A DNA stretch of 64,000 nt from Pseudopithomyces maydicus (GCA_026873275.1 JANTUC010000003.1:2666001-2730000), one strand, 5' to 3'; shown: positions 1 through 12,257, counted from the stretch's first letter. The notes: generated by a model not told the origin, from the letters alone. Numbers and translations: made by a program.

Positions 1-1085
1 ATGTGGATTGCTACATTGAAGTGGGGCGAAAGGCTAGGGTTGAAACTTCTTGAGGAGCAAGCAGTGTTTCATGCACGGATAATTCGTAGGACCTGGTCAG
101 AAATACGAAATAATTCCAATCCATAGGATAACGGAATGGCTCTCAGTTCCAGAGAAACTCTATAATATGCGGAAGATCGTGTTCTTTCATATCAGCTTTT
201 GAATAGTCTCCACATGAACGCAGGCTTTGATCACTTCACTCGTATAATTAGATTGAAGTCGAAGCGTGCTCTTTTCTATCATATACTTGCCTTGCCTGCA
301 TGCACGTATTTGATTGTTCTTCTCGAATAAGGGACTATCTTCGTTAGACGGAATCCATGAGTGAGAGAATAATTTTTTGATATTAGAGATTGCAGGAAAA
401 ATCCATCGAATTCTAGTGTGGGTTTAGAAAGATTGGTAAGACGTTATAAGATCTCGTGCCATGTTTTTACGCGTGCCAATGGTGGTTCTATGATATCTTC
501 GCATCTTCATCTTTCGATGTCTTTGTCCTTTAGTTCTTTTTCAGGTTAGGCATTAGTTAGGAAAATGACCGGGAATCTCGTCATGCTTCAAGCGTTTCGT
601 TCCCACTGAGGCCCAAAGCGTTTCTCTTTACACGTTTATACCTTGATGCTGTGGCTCCAGTTTTCCGATGGCACTGATTCGTCACTCCCACGTGGTGGTG
701 CAATCTCTCTCAGCATTAAGGTAATTGAATCTTACTAGTGTTTCCAGAAACTCAAACAGGGTCAGGTAAATCAATCATGCTTCATATTGCGGCCATAATC
801 ACTCACTTCGGGAGAGAAGCTTCTGGAGTTTATTTGGTAACTTCCTATCACTAGGATATATAAATACCAGCCTTGTCTTCCTTTCTTCCTTCTTCCTCCA
901 CCTTCATTAGTTCTACCTCTTGCATCTCAATCTTAAGCTACAGTACAAGCTCGATACCCATTCCAGGATCTCGGCATAACATATCCTCCATCGTTACAAT
1001 TGTCTCCGACACCGGCAGCTTCGGGTACTACGGTAATTAGAACTTCTATTACAGGCCTAACATGTTGCTTAGGTGTACAGGTACA
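1..1085. other. Left-end intergenic region and promoter of the GTPase gene
   Basis: No coding region is supported here. The right part looks like a promoter and 5' untranslated region: a TATA-like stretch near 857-866 is followed by a CT-rich tract around 880-910. A possible 5' UTR intron begins with gtaatt near 1034 and could end at an AG before the start codon, but this is weak. Confidence 0.6.
857..866 (+). promoter_or_regulatory. TATA-like box upstream of the GTPase gene
   Basis: The sequence tatataaata lies about 220 bases before the chosen ATG at 1086 and is followed by a pyrimidine-rich tract, a usual fungal core-promoter arrangement. No experimental start site is known. Confidence 0.4.
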
Positions 1086-4000
1086 ATGTCAGGACAATCT
1101 TCGGGCGCTGCGGGCGGGGACAAGGCGACAGCCACGGTATCGACCCAAAAAGTTGCCCCTATGATTCCCAGCAAAAGAGAAGGCAAGTAAGACATTTCCA
1201 AATGCATGAATAACTATTCTAATAACAACAAGGTTCACCTTTTAGTTCCAACCGTGTCCCTTCTTCAAGACCAGCGGGTTATGTGCCAAAACCTAAGCCC
1301 CGATCTTCGCATGCATTCGACCAACGACCGAGAGAAGAGGCCGAGAGAATGGCTGCGATAGAGGGCGATGAGGCGATGAAGTTCATTCGTGATCAACCAT
1401 ATGAAGGTGAAGAAAAGAGTTACATCCTAGGTTTTTTGCAAAGCCGCACCATGCCACCTTGGGGCACAGTTGGCAATCGTCTAGCTGTCTTGGGTGACAC
1501 AGGCGGAGGCAAATCAAAGACAATTATCTCTGTCGTTGGGCTAGATCTTGGCACCGCAGTAAGTTTTGAGAAATCAAGGTGAACGAAGAGGCGCTAACAG
1601 TATAAAGTCTGGTGGGACTGACAGCGTCACAAATGTGATCCTAGAGTACCGTTCTTGCTACCCTGGTCAAAAGACACCACTCCTAGCACAGGTTTCCCTG
1701 TTTCCACAGTCACAAGTTTGGAACTCCATCATAGGTGGATTGAATGAATTTCGAGAATGGCAGGCTGCCCATCCTGACGCCGAAGAGGACGAAGCCGATG
1801 ACGATGACGCCGAAGCAGGAACTCACGAACCGCCGACTCGGCTAACAACCAGGATGAGGCACTTGTTTCCGTCAAATTTCCATTCTTCCGCTGACGCGGA
1901 AGAGTTTCTTGAGAACAACAGTGATGCTGATGTTCAACAATTCATAAGAGATGGGCTTGAGAGAATTTACACGGCGATCACAGGAAAGGGTTCACAAAAG
2001 AGGACGATAGAGGAGGGCTGTCCCACCCCTGATGCTGTCAAGAAATTCATTGACCCTTATATCCGAAAAGGCTATGTACCCTTTGGAGAGGGTGAGGCCT
2101 ATGAGTGTTGGCCTTATTCTCTCGTAGAGAAGGTGGTGATCGCATTCGATTCTGAAGCTTTGCACAGACAAGGAAATATTGTCACAGATTCTCCCGGTGT
2201 CGGCGACTCCAACAAATCGAATGTCGATCGGGCCTACCTTGCACTTCGAGACGCGGATAAAATAATGGTAGTGCAAGAAATGAAGAGATGCACTGCCAAA
2301 GAAACCTTTTACAAAAGTCTACGTCATGGATGCAAGAGAAGAGGGCCACAGAACATTTTTGCGGTGCTGACACACTCTGCTGATATCGACGACGTACGAG
2401 AGGAGATCAGAGAGCGATTCACAAAGCAAGAACGCTCAAAATATGAGAACATTCAGCATAAGATCAGACAGATAAATCTCGATCTTCAACAACTGAACCA
2501 GGAAGAGAAAGACGAAGAACAGTTGTTGACTAGGCGACAGCTTCAAGAAAGCATACGTGGCAGAACGGAACAGAAGAGAGAGCTCGAAAAGCAGGCATTT
2601 GAACTTCTCGTTGATTCCAACAGTCGCAATACAATTTCAAGACTTCGTTCTCAAGTTGAAGGCAAAGCATGGTGGAAGCCAGACTATCCTAAGTTGGTAG
2701 TATTTTGCATTGACAATTTGGAACACGAGAAATTCTTGAATAAGGCAAAGGGTGCTCCCCGACTTTCCTACGAGGCCACCGGTGTCCCCGCGCTCAGGCG
2801 ATACATCGCAAGTTTCCCGTCTGAGGGCCTTTGGCAAACACTACGCCATCATCTTGAATCAACTTGGAATTCTACTTTTCATTCTCTTGAAATGACTGGC
2901 ATGATCACAAAGACTCAGACAAAAGCTCAGATTACTCAACACTTCAACAAAGTCCATCAGGTCAGCAATGCATCAAATATTTATGAGTTTTACTAAAAAG
3001 ACATAGGATGTGGTCATGGGAATCCAGGAACAATACGATGCTCTCAAAAAAGACGTCGAGAAGTTGAAGGATAGTCTCGGTAAGTCCCTTCGAATGATTC
3101 TTATATGTACAGTAGCTTACACTCACAAAAGTGGAATATGAAAAAACATGGTCTAAAGAGGGTGTGGACCGCTACTCGAGTTTTATTGACGATCGAAAGA
3201 TGCCTGCCATTACACACAACAGTCTGATGAAAAGATATGGTGAGATAAGTCTTTGTCAATTTTTGGTAGACTTTGTTGACCAATATCGAAGGATACACTA
3301 TTACGGGTAAAGGAGACGAACTTGATCTGAATGAGACACTTCATAACGTCGTACAAGACATTGTACTAGGGCATATCGATATTTTGAGGGATGTGAAACT
3401 TCAAGAAGCATGTCAAAACTCAATTCAGACAATCAACAATACACTTTTCAACACTCTGAACGAGATCGAGCGTAAGCAGATGTGTACAAGATTTACATTT
3501 TAATTTGCTTACAAGATGCAGACGGTACCCAATACGATGCAGTGGGATTCACCAATCATGTTGTGGCAAGCCTACGCGCGCGTCAGAGGGGGCTTGAAGG
3601 AGCTTGCGCCTCTGCAAGGGGAGTAACTGTCAGGAAAATTTCGTAAGTTGCATCAGTGACAAACCAATGACAGAATACTCATTTTTAGTAGAGATGTACG
3701 CGACCGTGTACTCGATACGCAAGGCGATCACGCATATTGGTATATCGCCTCTAAAGCCGCGTATGATTCAGCGATGAAAGCGAAGCCGACTAGGAGTAAG
3801 ACCCAATTCGATTTTGTCGCACTGCATCACTGAAACATCGATAGAAATTAAATATGTTTTCACGGCCCGACGTAAGGCATTCGAGAAGGCTCTGCGCGGA
3901 CGAGACGGACCCTATCACCGCTTCTGCACAATCATCTTCGACGACATAATCAGGATACTAGAAAGCCACCGAGAAACGCTCGTCGAAAAAATCGATTGGG

Positions 4001-4236
4001 ATTTCAACGAGATGCAATCCGAGATTGAGCGAGCGTGCTCAAGGAGCGATGACGAGTCGAAAGAAGCGAAGGCATTTCGGGAAGCAGTAGTTGCTTACTC
4101 CAAGGATATGAAGCAGAGGTTCGATACTGAGATCCGGCCTAAATTGAAGGAAGCAATGGAATTGGCAGAGGAGATGCAGAAGAAGGAGATAGCCGAAGCA
4201 GAGCAGGCCATCGTGAATGCGGAGCAAAGCACGTGA
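1086..4236 (+). CDS. Large P-loop GTPase, dynamin-like / SLIP-GC-like (9 exons)
   Basis: Exons are 1086-1186, 1246-1558, 1608-2960, 3007-3079, 3132-3239, 3292-3471, 3522-3642, 3689-3795 and 3845-4236, giving 915 residues. All eight introns are 46-59 bases with GT-AG ends and keep the frame. The Walker A/G1 motif GDTGGGKS is at residues 117-124. A G3 motif DSPG is at 332-335. A G4-like THSAD is at 393-397. An acidic insert (DAEEDEADDDDAE, about 195-207) separates G1 from G3, and a charged predicted coiled coil covers about 400-475. The combination of one N-terminal GTPase domain and a long helical C-terminus resembles dynamin-superfamily or nuclear GTPase SLIP-GC-like proteins, several of which expand in fungi. 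That family placement is inference and the cellular role is unknown. The gene converges on the minus-strand gene ending at 4580. Confidence 0.85.
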
Positions 4237-4579
4237 TCTGGTCGGATAGCTCTCTTCGGATTCCTAACAGGCCATTCAGTCGACTGAAAGAGGGTTTGCA
4301 ACTTCATCACGGCACGTATATCTGGGTGAGCACATGCGGGGCGACCTTTTCCGGGAGGGCTCAGGTTATTCTTGGTAGAAGGCGTTGGAAGCGCCGAGCA
4401 AATCCATAGCACGGCGGATGATATGGAATCCAGGGTATACTCCAGGATATTTGGTTATCAGGAAAAGAAAATGGCATCAAATGATTCTCTATCATACATT
4501 CCGCTTCCAGCTACCTGTGTGGCTTTCACCCCTATTGTCTTCTTTAAAAAAATACATATACCATTTTTCTCGTCACCTG

Positions 4580-6366
4580 TCAATAGATCCTTCCATTCGC
4601 CTTTTCCCACTCTGTCAGCTCTCCCTCTGCCTGGACATCCTGGAATACTGGCTCATGATACCCTCCAAATAGGCTCGCACCCAGCTGATATCCAGGCTTA
4701 CTATAATAGTCCATCATCCTGCCCATGAAAATGGGTGGTGCCTCAAAATAATCTTGTGGCGTCTGAACATCGAGCGCGGACGAGGCCGTGCTGAAGCTAT
4801 ATGTGTGGTGTGAAAATCTGGGCGCCGCGGCAGCTGTGTCGATACGCAGAGCGGTTCGAAGTGGTGAGCTGGGTGGAGAAGTCTGCGTGCATGCTGTGGA
4901 AGTAGAAAGAATTGCTGGAAGCGTTGGTTGTCTAGCGGTATCGGTAGAATATGGTGGAAGGGTAATTGGTGCCGTCGAGACAGCTGAAAACTGCAATGAG
5001 AGTTTTGGTCTGGGTGATGCAGAGGGCGGAAAGACCGTTAGTTTGGGTGAAATAGGAATAATTTGTATAGTGGTGTTGAATATCTGAATGGTCAGCCTTG
5101 GTAGTGATGAACGGGTTTCCTCAACGACACTAGCGACCGGTGATACTGGCGAAGTGGTTGCGGCAGTGCTGGCCATTTGTAGAGATAATCTGGGAGGAGT
5201 ATCTGGAGGCGGTGAAACTACCACTGATCTTGTGATAATTGAGGCAGGCTCTATATCGACTGTTGATTCGCCTTGTTCTGGTAGCTGGAATGGTGGGGAG
5301 ATTGAGCGTGTAGAAGGCTCTTGAATGGAAAATCGATCTTCATGGTTCTTACTGACCGTTCCGGGTCGATTCAGAAATTTATCGACCTGGTCGGACTTGG
5401 AACATAATGTAGCCATTGACCCAGACGATGATATAGGAGCTTGTGGTAAGGACGGTACAGGTGGCAAAGGTGGTGGAGGTGATGTTGGTGATGTTGACAC
5501 TTTCTTTCCCTCTGGTATCCGAGAAATGAGCCCAGCTTTGAAAGACATACTTAACGGACGTAATTTCCTTGTTGACTGATTTAGTGTTGATACAGATGCA
5601 ACGGCCCTTAATCTTTCCTCTTCGATCATCTCGATGTCGGACTTAGCCTCAGAGCCTTCCGATGATTTAGATAAGATGTTCGGTTGAATGTTCCCATTAT
5701 TCGACGTAGGTTGTGTGCCCAAAGAGGACTCTGAGCTTAATCTTGAATGAGAGACGCTCGGTGGTCGAGAATCAATGTGCGTGTGAAACGAGCTCAAAGA
5801 AGCGTCCGAACTAGATCTCAGTGATAGTGACAAGCTCGATGGTCTTCCATTGATCAAAGATGATCTTCGACTCGACGAGGGCGATTCTGAATCAATGAAC
5901 GTTGACTTTTGGCTTTCATCAGACCGTGGTCGCATGAATGAGATGGTTCTTGATCTTCTCAGTGCACGCTTCTCCACCAAATCCTCAAGGGCGGGTTCCT
6001 TTTTCTCCGGCTCTGGTTCCTTGTATTCCAGCTTCCCATTATTATCCGACGCAAAGAACTCATTGCCACGTCCGAAAACCACCTGCAAGCTTGGGAAGTC
6101 TCTGTGATCTGACTGAGAAAAGAGAAAATCTTTAAGGTCCAATGGGAGATCGTAGCCGTCTGCAGAAAATGTTATTACATACTCTAAAGATGAACGAACG
6201 AAACGAGCACACCTTGTCGATATGCGCCTCCTCTAGTTTTCCAACAAACGTAATATCGCTCAAATGCGCCAAATGCGCACACCACCACATCTTCCAGACT
6301 CTCAGGGTCATCCGAATCGGTAGGTATTTGACCAAGACGTTCGTATAATCGTGTGGAGGAGCTCAT
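4580..6366 (-). CDS. Conserved fungal protein, Ser/Pro-rich, unknown function (2 exons)
   Basis: Coding exons are 6366-6213 and 6159-4580, with a 53-base intron (gtgtgc...ctgcag), giving 577 residues. The first about 100 residues are ordered and look like a small domain: they run through LYERLGQIPTDSDDP, FERYYVCWKTRGG, DGYDLPLDLKDFLF and LQVVFGRGNEFFASD. The remaining 450 or so are disordered, rich in Ser, Pro and Thr, and carry basic patches such as RALRRSRTISF. The start at MSSSTR was preferred over an upstream in-frame ATG at 6405 because the preceding bases, ACA-ATG, suit fungal initiation and the upstream residues look non-coding. I recognise the N-terminal block as conserved in ascomycetes but know no function. 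A phosphorylated scaffold would fit the composition; that is a guess. Confidence 0.8.
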
Positions 6367-7012
6367 TGTAACTAGCTTGTCAATGGAGTGCGAAGTGTGG
6401 AGCACCCAACCATAGAAACACTAGTACGTGCAAGATCGGTCGTCAGTAATATTGTTAGGGGCGCCAACTCTAACGGAAGTCCAGCTTCTTCTATTCTTCC
6501 AGGTCAAGCCTAAGGAACAGATAAAAATCAAAAAGGGTCCACCTATATGCACCCAGTGAAGCGCAACAAAGTAAGAACCTCCAGATTTCGAGAACAAGAG
6601 TCGTCAAAGTTCTGCTGAATCATCTCAATGCGCCCACTCGAGCGCCAAAACACAAACGCCTCAGAACACTGCTTAGTCGCGTGAGCGAGCCTTCTTCCCG
6701 GATTATTTCAGACGGCAGTGAAGCGGTTACAGAGTTCCATTGGACTTGGTGGTTCGAGTTTCAGATTCGGGTGGTGCGTGCATATGGCGAGATGGGTCCA
6801 AGGGATCGTGCTGAGACGTGGACGAACGATGTACAAGGATGCTCAATTAAGATGCTCAGAGAAAGTAAGTTACTCCACAGTAGAGAATGAGCGATACAAA
6901 TACATTATATGAGGTAAATATGACTGGGATAACACAGTTAGTGTCACGCCTCATATTCAAACATGTGCCTAATCAGATGTCGTTAAGATAGCCAATGATT
7001 CACGAGGCACGT
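6367..7012. other. Spacer between two minus-strand genes
   Basis: This 650-base interval should hold the promoter and 5' UTR of the gene at 4580-6366 and the 3' end of the gene at 7013-9193. Short open frames on both strands show no coding character. No repeat or RNA was seen. Confidence 0.5.
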
Positions 7013-9193
7013 TCATCGCCTTTCAATGTCTCTGTCGCTACGCCGCATAGATCCTCTACCTAAATCCCTTGACCGATCACTTTTGACCCCGCCACTTTCG
7101 TATCTCTGTGGTTCCCGTGCCGTCACTGTCCGTCTCAAAGGTCCTTTACTTTCACTTTTCAGACCTCTTCTACCATTGAGGCTTGAATCGCTTGCCGCAC
7201 TACCACTTCTATCTCTAACATTACCAACCAGATTATCAATCTCGTGGTATAGCGTCGAATTTGTAGTCCCCCTTCTTTGCACCCCTTCACGTTCGGGTGC
7301 TGTGTTTGTCCTATTCACAGAAGGTCTTGGAGATGGTCGTTCCCCACGAGGTACGGTCTCTGTTCTCTGCCTGGGTACAGGCGATGGTCTGGAACTTGCA
7401 CTAGCCCTTGAGGATATAGATCCATTTCGGTCTCTTGAAGAAGGAGCTTCTCTTGAAGCAGAAGTTCTCACTGCATCTCGAATGGTTTGGGGTGGGTATC
7501 GGGAAGAGCTCGGGCTGGATCTCTGCGATAACTCTGGAGAATCCAGTCGATTACGTACAGGTGCTGGTGATTGTCTCTGGCCTAGGGGTACTGATCTAGA
7601 AGGCCCTTTAATAGATGCTGCTGAACCTTTACTGTCTCCTCTGAACACTCCTGCTGGAAGCGCGGGCAAAGTCTCCTTGGGCGCACTTGTCCTAGAGGAT
7701 CTCGTGCGTTGACTTGTTGACTTTTCAATTTTGTCTTTCGCAACCGCTGGGTCAGACGTGGTAGATGAGCCCGAAGATAGTCTTGCGAAAACTGCAGGAT
7801 CGCCAGTGAACGAGGCATCAGACTGTACCTGCGCTTCTTTCAGTGTTGGAGGCGTCGGTAGCTCTTTGTACATTTGTAACACTTCGTCTTCGTCAATTAT
7901 TGGGCTATCAGAGTACACTGAAGGCGCTGAACTATTACTAGCTGGGCGAGAACTGTCAGGTTTTTTCAGAGTCGATTCCTTGGGTTGCGTCCGTTCCGTT
8001 GCCCAAGACTCAAACATTTGAGCCTGTGACATTGCCCTTGTACCACTCATACGGTTCAACTTGGGCGTAGGACGTCTTTCGTTTGGTGGTGGCACTTTAA
8101 GCGGTGCCGGGGCAAGCGGTGGAGTGTTAGAAACAACTCGTGAAGGTGGCACTGGCGCCTTCCGAGGGGTTTCAAAAGCCCAATTAAACGAGTGAACATC
8201 GGCCGATGAATTTTGTAGGGTTTGAAGCGGAGTTTTCGGTCTCTGTATATTCGGTTGTTTTTCGGGAGACGATTGGGGCATCTCAGATTTGTCTGTAGCG
8301 TCTATCACAATATCCTGAACGGGTGGAGCTCCATCTCCATCTTGATAGTACGCAGGTGGCGGAGATCTCGGCGGCAGCATTTCCTGTCCAAAAAAGATTG
8401 GTCTAGGCGGGTCACTAAAGATGCTCTTCGGCAGCCCAAATGGCCGCAACGGCGCTGGTGCTTTCTCCTCGCTCGGAACGCCAACACCGGGTGGGTTCAG
8501 CTCAGGTTGGGCTGTAATCGGATTATCAACAGGTGTGTCTTCCTTCGTTTCTACCGCCCGCTTCGTGGTTTGATCCTTCTGTCTCTCTTCTCCGTCTTTC
8601 TTCCACCTCTTTTCCTTTCGAGACAACTCGATTTCAAGCACACGGGTTCCTTCCGCAACTTTCCCAGCTAGACCGTTGTCGTCCTTATCAAAGTAGAGCG
8701 CCCATAAGCCAGCGGCCTCTTCGACTGCACACCAACCCTCCCAGCCATCGAAAGTGAGACGTCGATCCTGTCGTGTACAATCAAAAGGGCCAGTCAGATT
8801 AGGTTGCGCATCAAGTCGAACACCATATTTCACCTCGTATGTTTCTTTATCCACATAAACCCAATTCATAATGGGAGCGACATCCGTAATAGTTGTCACA
8901 AGGCCCTCGTACTTGCTGTCCGGATACGGCAGATAGTATCCAGCATATGGATGCCCGAACGCTCCTCCATCGCTAGTACCAGTATCGATCCATAATTTAT
9001 TATTTCGAAGAACGACAGGGCGACCATTTATCTCTCGGCTTCGCATGGAGGATTTTACACATGATGCTATGAGATTACATCGACGCGCGCGATGCTCTTC
9101 CCTCTTCTCCTTGGATTGCGACTGTCGGATGGCTTCTTGGGTACCAAGTAGAGCTGGTGCTGATACGATGGCAATAAGAATAGGGAAAACCAT
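7013..9193 (-). CDS. Conserved fungal protein with N-terminal hydrophobic segment and disordered tail
   Basis: A single exon encodes 726 residues. Residues 1-17 (MVFPILIAIVSAPALLG) are hydrophobic and may be a signal anchor. Residues about 45-190 look folded and contain many aromatics and short motifs such as YAGYYLPYPDSKYEG, NWVYVDKETYEVKYG and FDGWEGWCAVEE. The rest, from about 200, is long disordered Pro/Ser/Arg-rich sequence. The C-terminal 120 residues are strongly basic with repeated R-S, R-G and S-R pairs, ending SMRRSDRDIERR. The ordered domain is a conserved fungal block that I cannot name. An integral or peripheral membrane protein with a cytosolic basic tail is a reasonable inference. 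The gene diverges from the small gene at 10216. Confidence 0.8.
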   Translation of the reverse strand: MVFPILIAIVSAPALLGTQEAIRQSQSKEKREEHRARRCNLIASCVKSSMRSREINGRPVVLRNNKLWIDTGTSDGGAFGHPYAGYYLPYPDSKYEGLVTTITDVAPIMNWVYVDKETYEVKYGVRLDAQPNLTGPFDCTRQDRRLTFDGWEGWCAVEEAAGLWALYFDKDDNGLAGKVAEGTRVLEIELSRKEKRWKKDGEERQKDQTTKRAVETKEDTPVDNPITAQPELNPPGVGVPSEEKAPAPLRPFGLPKSIFSDPPRPIFFGQEMLPPRSPPPAYYQDGDGAPPVQDIVIDATDKSEMPQSSPEKQPNIQRPKTPLQTLQNSSADVHSFNWAFETPRKAPVPPSRVVSNTPPLAPAPLKVPPPNERRPTPKLNRMSGTRAMSQAQMFESWATERTQPKESTLKKPDSSRPASNSSAPSVYSDSPIIDEDEVLQMYKELPTPPTLKEAQVQSDASFTGDPAVFARLSSGSSTTSDPAVAKDKIEKSTSQRTRSSRTSAPKETLPALPAGVFRGDSKGSAASIKGPSRSVPLGQRQSPAPVRNRLDSPELSQRSSPSSSRYPPQTIRDAVRTSASREAPSSRDRNGSISSRASASSRPSPVPRQRTETVPRGERPSPRPSVNRTNTAPEREGVQRRGTTNSTLYHEIDNLVGNVRDRSGSAASDSSLNGRRGLKSESKGPLRRTVTAREPQRYESGGVKSDRSRDLGRGSMRRSDRDIERR

Positions 9194-10215
9194 AGTAGAA
9201 ATAAGATCTTAAACGTATACCGAAAGGTAAGTCAGTACGGATGCTTCATACCGTATGCTCATTCGCAATTATCTTCAATATGGTGCACCAAGCATCACCA
9301 GAGGTCGGCATTGTGGTGGACGATGATGAGTACAATCCAGTAAAAGACTATGCAACGCTGCTTCCGTAGATCGGCGCGGACAAAGGACAATGTTTCAACC
9401 ATCCACCGATTTCGTACGTTGGCCACCATGCTCTCACACAAGCATTCAAGGAGCCCATATCCGTGAAGCCGGTCCCACTGCCGGATCCTCGGATGATGGC
9501 GTGACACTCCTATACGAAACTTGACAGCCGTCTCCTATGTTGACAATCACAAAACTCCATTCTTGCGATGTGCATTCACACACCGTACCTGCAGTAGTGT
9601 GCGCACGCCTATCCCCCACTGACCACAACGTGGTACTTCCCTCCCTCCATTCATCCAAAAGTGCCCTCGAAAGATCTGGACCCTGAAAACATGACCTGAT
9701 CATCGTGTGAGCCCTAGATAGGAAACTCAAAAACCCCAGACATTTCGCGCCCCCTGTCAGGCCTCGCCCGTTTCAGCACGGCTCGCCCCACGCGAGCATG
9801 GCGACTCCCCCAACGCGCCCCACCCACCGCCATTACTTACCGAAGAGTCTCTCGAACGATGTCTAGTTGCCGAAACCCGGATGTGCCACAAGTGCCGTTT
9901 CGAGCACATGCATGGTGCCATAATCCGCATTGGGCGAGCACAAGGCGGTCGAGATGCGAGATGGTACAGCTGCGCTAGCGTGCACGCGAGGCACCGTGTA
10001 GACGGCCCTACGGCTACAACGCATACTTAAGTGACTCGTCCAGCGCTCTGTGTTGAATCTTCAGGCCAGTTGATCTGTTTCTCACAATACCTTCAACCAA
10101 CAAAAACCACAAAAGCGGCCAGGTTGCCCACAGAATTCTGAACAAACTCGCTGTTAATCACACTGCCCGCTACGCAACACCTCGTTCTTCATTCCATTTC
10201 TAATCCACATTCACA
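9194..10215. other. Divergent promoter region
   Basis: About 1 kb lies between the minus-strand gene starting at 9193 and the plus-strand gene starting at 10216, so it probably holds both promoters. Pyrimidine-rich stretches and CAA-rich sequence sit close to the plus-strand start (about 10080-10215). No open frame here has convincing coding features. Confidence 0.5.
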
Positions 10216-10553
10216 ATGTCGTAAGTGTTACACACTCTGACCACTTCATCCACGGAAGAGATTCTAACAGTACCCAAAGTGACACCGCAACTCGTCCCGC
10301 AGGCTACATGTCCGACTCCGACGATGGCCAGGCCTCCGGCGGCCGCAAGATCTCCGCCAACGTAGGCGGCTACCCACAGGCTCCTTCATCATCGAGCCTC
10401 AACCGCCCCGCAGGTTCAATCGTCAAGGGCCCCGTCGACGACAACGGCAAGCTCAAGGACGCTGCGCTCCTCCTGGGTATCAAGCTGGATTTGGAGGCTG
10501 AGATCCACCTGACAGCACGGATACGCGGAGACATCACGATTGGGCTGTACTGA
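10216..10553 (+). CDS. Small conserved protein of 92 residues with a five-base first coding exon
   Basis: Coding exons are 10216-10220 and 10280-10553, joined across a 59-base intron (gtaagt...aaag). The first exon contributes only ATG and TC, so the protein begins M-S-D-T-A-T. It contains a flexible Gly/Ser/Pro-rich first half (SDSDDGQASGGRK) and an ordered-looking C-terminal half: LKDAALLLGIKLDLEAEI, then HLTARIRGDITIGLY. A start at the internal ATG at 10308 would avoid the micro-exon and give 81 residues. The spliced form is preferred because ACA-ATG-TC followed directly by a consensus gtaagt donor is a frequent fungal arrangement and the frame joins cleanly. The C-terminus resembles short conserved ascomycete proteins of unknown role. 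Confidence 0.75.
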
Positions 10554-11341
10554 GCTAGATTGCTGTTGTGTATCTGTTAAGAGTAGGGACTGTTCGATTT
10601 GGATGGAGATGCTGAAGGGATTGCCCTTGCAAGTGGCAATAAAGCAAGGCCTTAGAGGTCATGATAGGAGTGTACTTAGCAGCGGAGTTTGTGATATCCT
10701 GAGCTGGCAATAACAATTGTTTCTGTTGGTTGACTTCATGTATTCTGTTGCATTGCATTGACTGTAACGATTGGATTGGTGAACACGCGACATGGATATC
10801 CGAGCTGGGTCAAGGAACAAGTAATTTGTGTTGTATTGCACCTTCGTGTTTCTCCAGGATGGCACATGGAATCGCTGATGTGAGACTATTTTGTTTTGTG
10901 AGAATAGTTGAAGTCGATGCCATTGAATGGAACAAACAGTATACATGTAGGCAACTGTTACACACAGAATTCAGAATGAGCAAGCACATGGAGGCTGCAT
11001 CGATCGCCTGACATTAAACAAGAGAAGAAAAATAACGGAACCCAAAACAGTCTCCCTCAGATAACCAACAGCGTTGGAATAGCTAATGGAGCGTGAGTGA
11101 AGCCAACTTCACAGACTAAGCTGCAACGCAAAGTCATCACAATCTGAATGCGCCGTTAGCAATTGAACATTGCAAGCATGCAAGAGAAGCGAGGTTGCAA
11201 ATTGGTGTCAGATTCTTGCCCTGTCACAGGCAATTATCACCATCGCCGTAGCTCGGTAGACCGTCGTGATAAATTGAAAACTCATCTTTCTAGTAGGGCA
11301 GGATAAAAGGGAATAGACTTACGCAATGAGCACGCGCAAGG
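10554..11341. other. Intergenic region
   Basis: This interval holds the 3' UTR of the small plus-strand gene and the probable 3' end of the tentative minus-strand gene at 11342-12244. Only short, unconvincing open frames occur. No repeat was seen. Confidence 0.45.
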
Positions 11342-12244
11342 TCAGACACATACGGTCCTGTCTAGACGGCGTATTAGTTAGCGTCTTGAGGGTACTGCAA
11401 GAGCTCCGTGAAGACATCGTAGGTCAGACATGACAGTCTCGTCGTCGCCGAAGCTTGGACATATGCTTGTCTTGTGTTTGCGTAGATTCGTCATAGGATT
11501 GGGGTAGGGGAAAGAGTGGAGTATCGTACCACATGCGGGCAATTGGGCTTCTAGAAATGAGTCAGTTGAGATCATTTCCATTAAACGAAGATAGCAATAG
11601 CAATAGTAGTAGCTCAGAAGGCATGAATGGTATTAAAAAGATGGTGTCGTCAGTGGGAATCCCGTCAGACTCGTCATCTAAAGAGGTCTCCTCATGTAAT
11701 GTGTAAAAGGGACGCTTGGATGAGCTTACCAAAAGTGCTGTCAGAGAAGACTGCCTGCTGCATCATCTGCCAAACTTTGCGCTTGGTCAGCGTAGCCCGG
11801 AACATTGTTTGTGTTATTCGACGGATATTGGCGTAATCAGTGGGCGAGGTTTTCTAGGCCTGCCACAAAAAGAGCTTGTCCGTCAAGAATTGTCGGTGCC
11901 CAGTGCCGATATTTCATCAAGGTGCGCGTGTATGGATACGAGGAAGGTAGTGCATACCAACAAAGCGATGTGGGTGGTGCGTCGACCTGTAGAAACACGC
12001 ATTAGCAACATGATTCCCAACTCAAAGTTGAAGCAACAAAGAGGATACAAGCAGATCAGAAACAGCCTAGTTTTCTCGGCACCGACATGAGTCTCAGCCA
12101 GTAATTCCAGCTGTGCCGAAGCACAGAATGTTCATCATGAAAAGCGAATAAGAGCGGAAGACAATAACACATACCGGAAGGCAAGAACCGAGATCGCAAG
12201 TCGGTAGGGTGGAAGCATTTCAGATAGCCCTTCGCGTACGGCAT
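11342..12244 (-). CDS. Tentative small spliced gene (about 87 residues), unknown
   Basis: A minus-strand chain of exons joins in one frame: 12244-12175, 11986-11958, 11853-11730, 11550-11530 and 11361-11342. The donors are gtatgt, gtatgc, gtaagc and gtacga, and all acceptors are AG. The product would start MPYAKGYLKCFHPTDLRSRF, contain TDYANIRRITQTMFRATL and KRKVWQMMQQAVFSD, and be basic. A 5' UTR intron (12445-12258, gtaagt...gatgtag) just before the ATG supports a real transcript. The introns (104-188 bases) are longer than others in the window, and the last donor is weak. If the last intron is retained, the protein instead ends at 11378. I do not recognise the product. Such multi-intron small genes are often mitochondrial or ribosomal, but nothing here proves that. 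Confidence 0.4.
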
Positions 12245-12257
12245 GGTTTTCTAGGTG

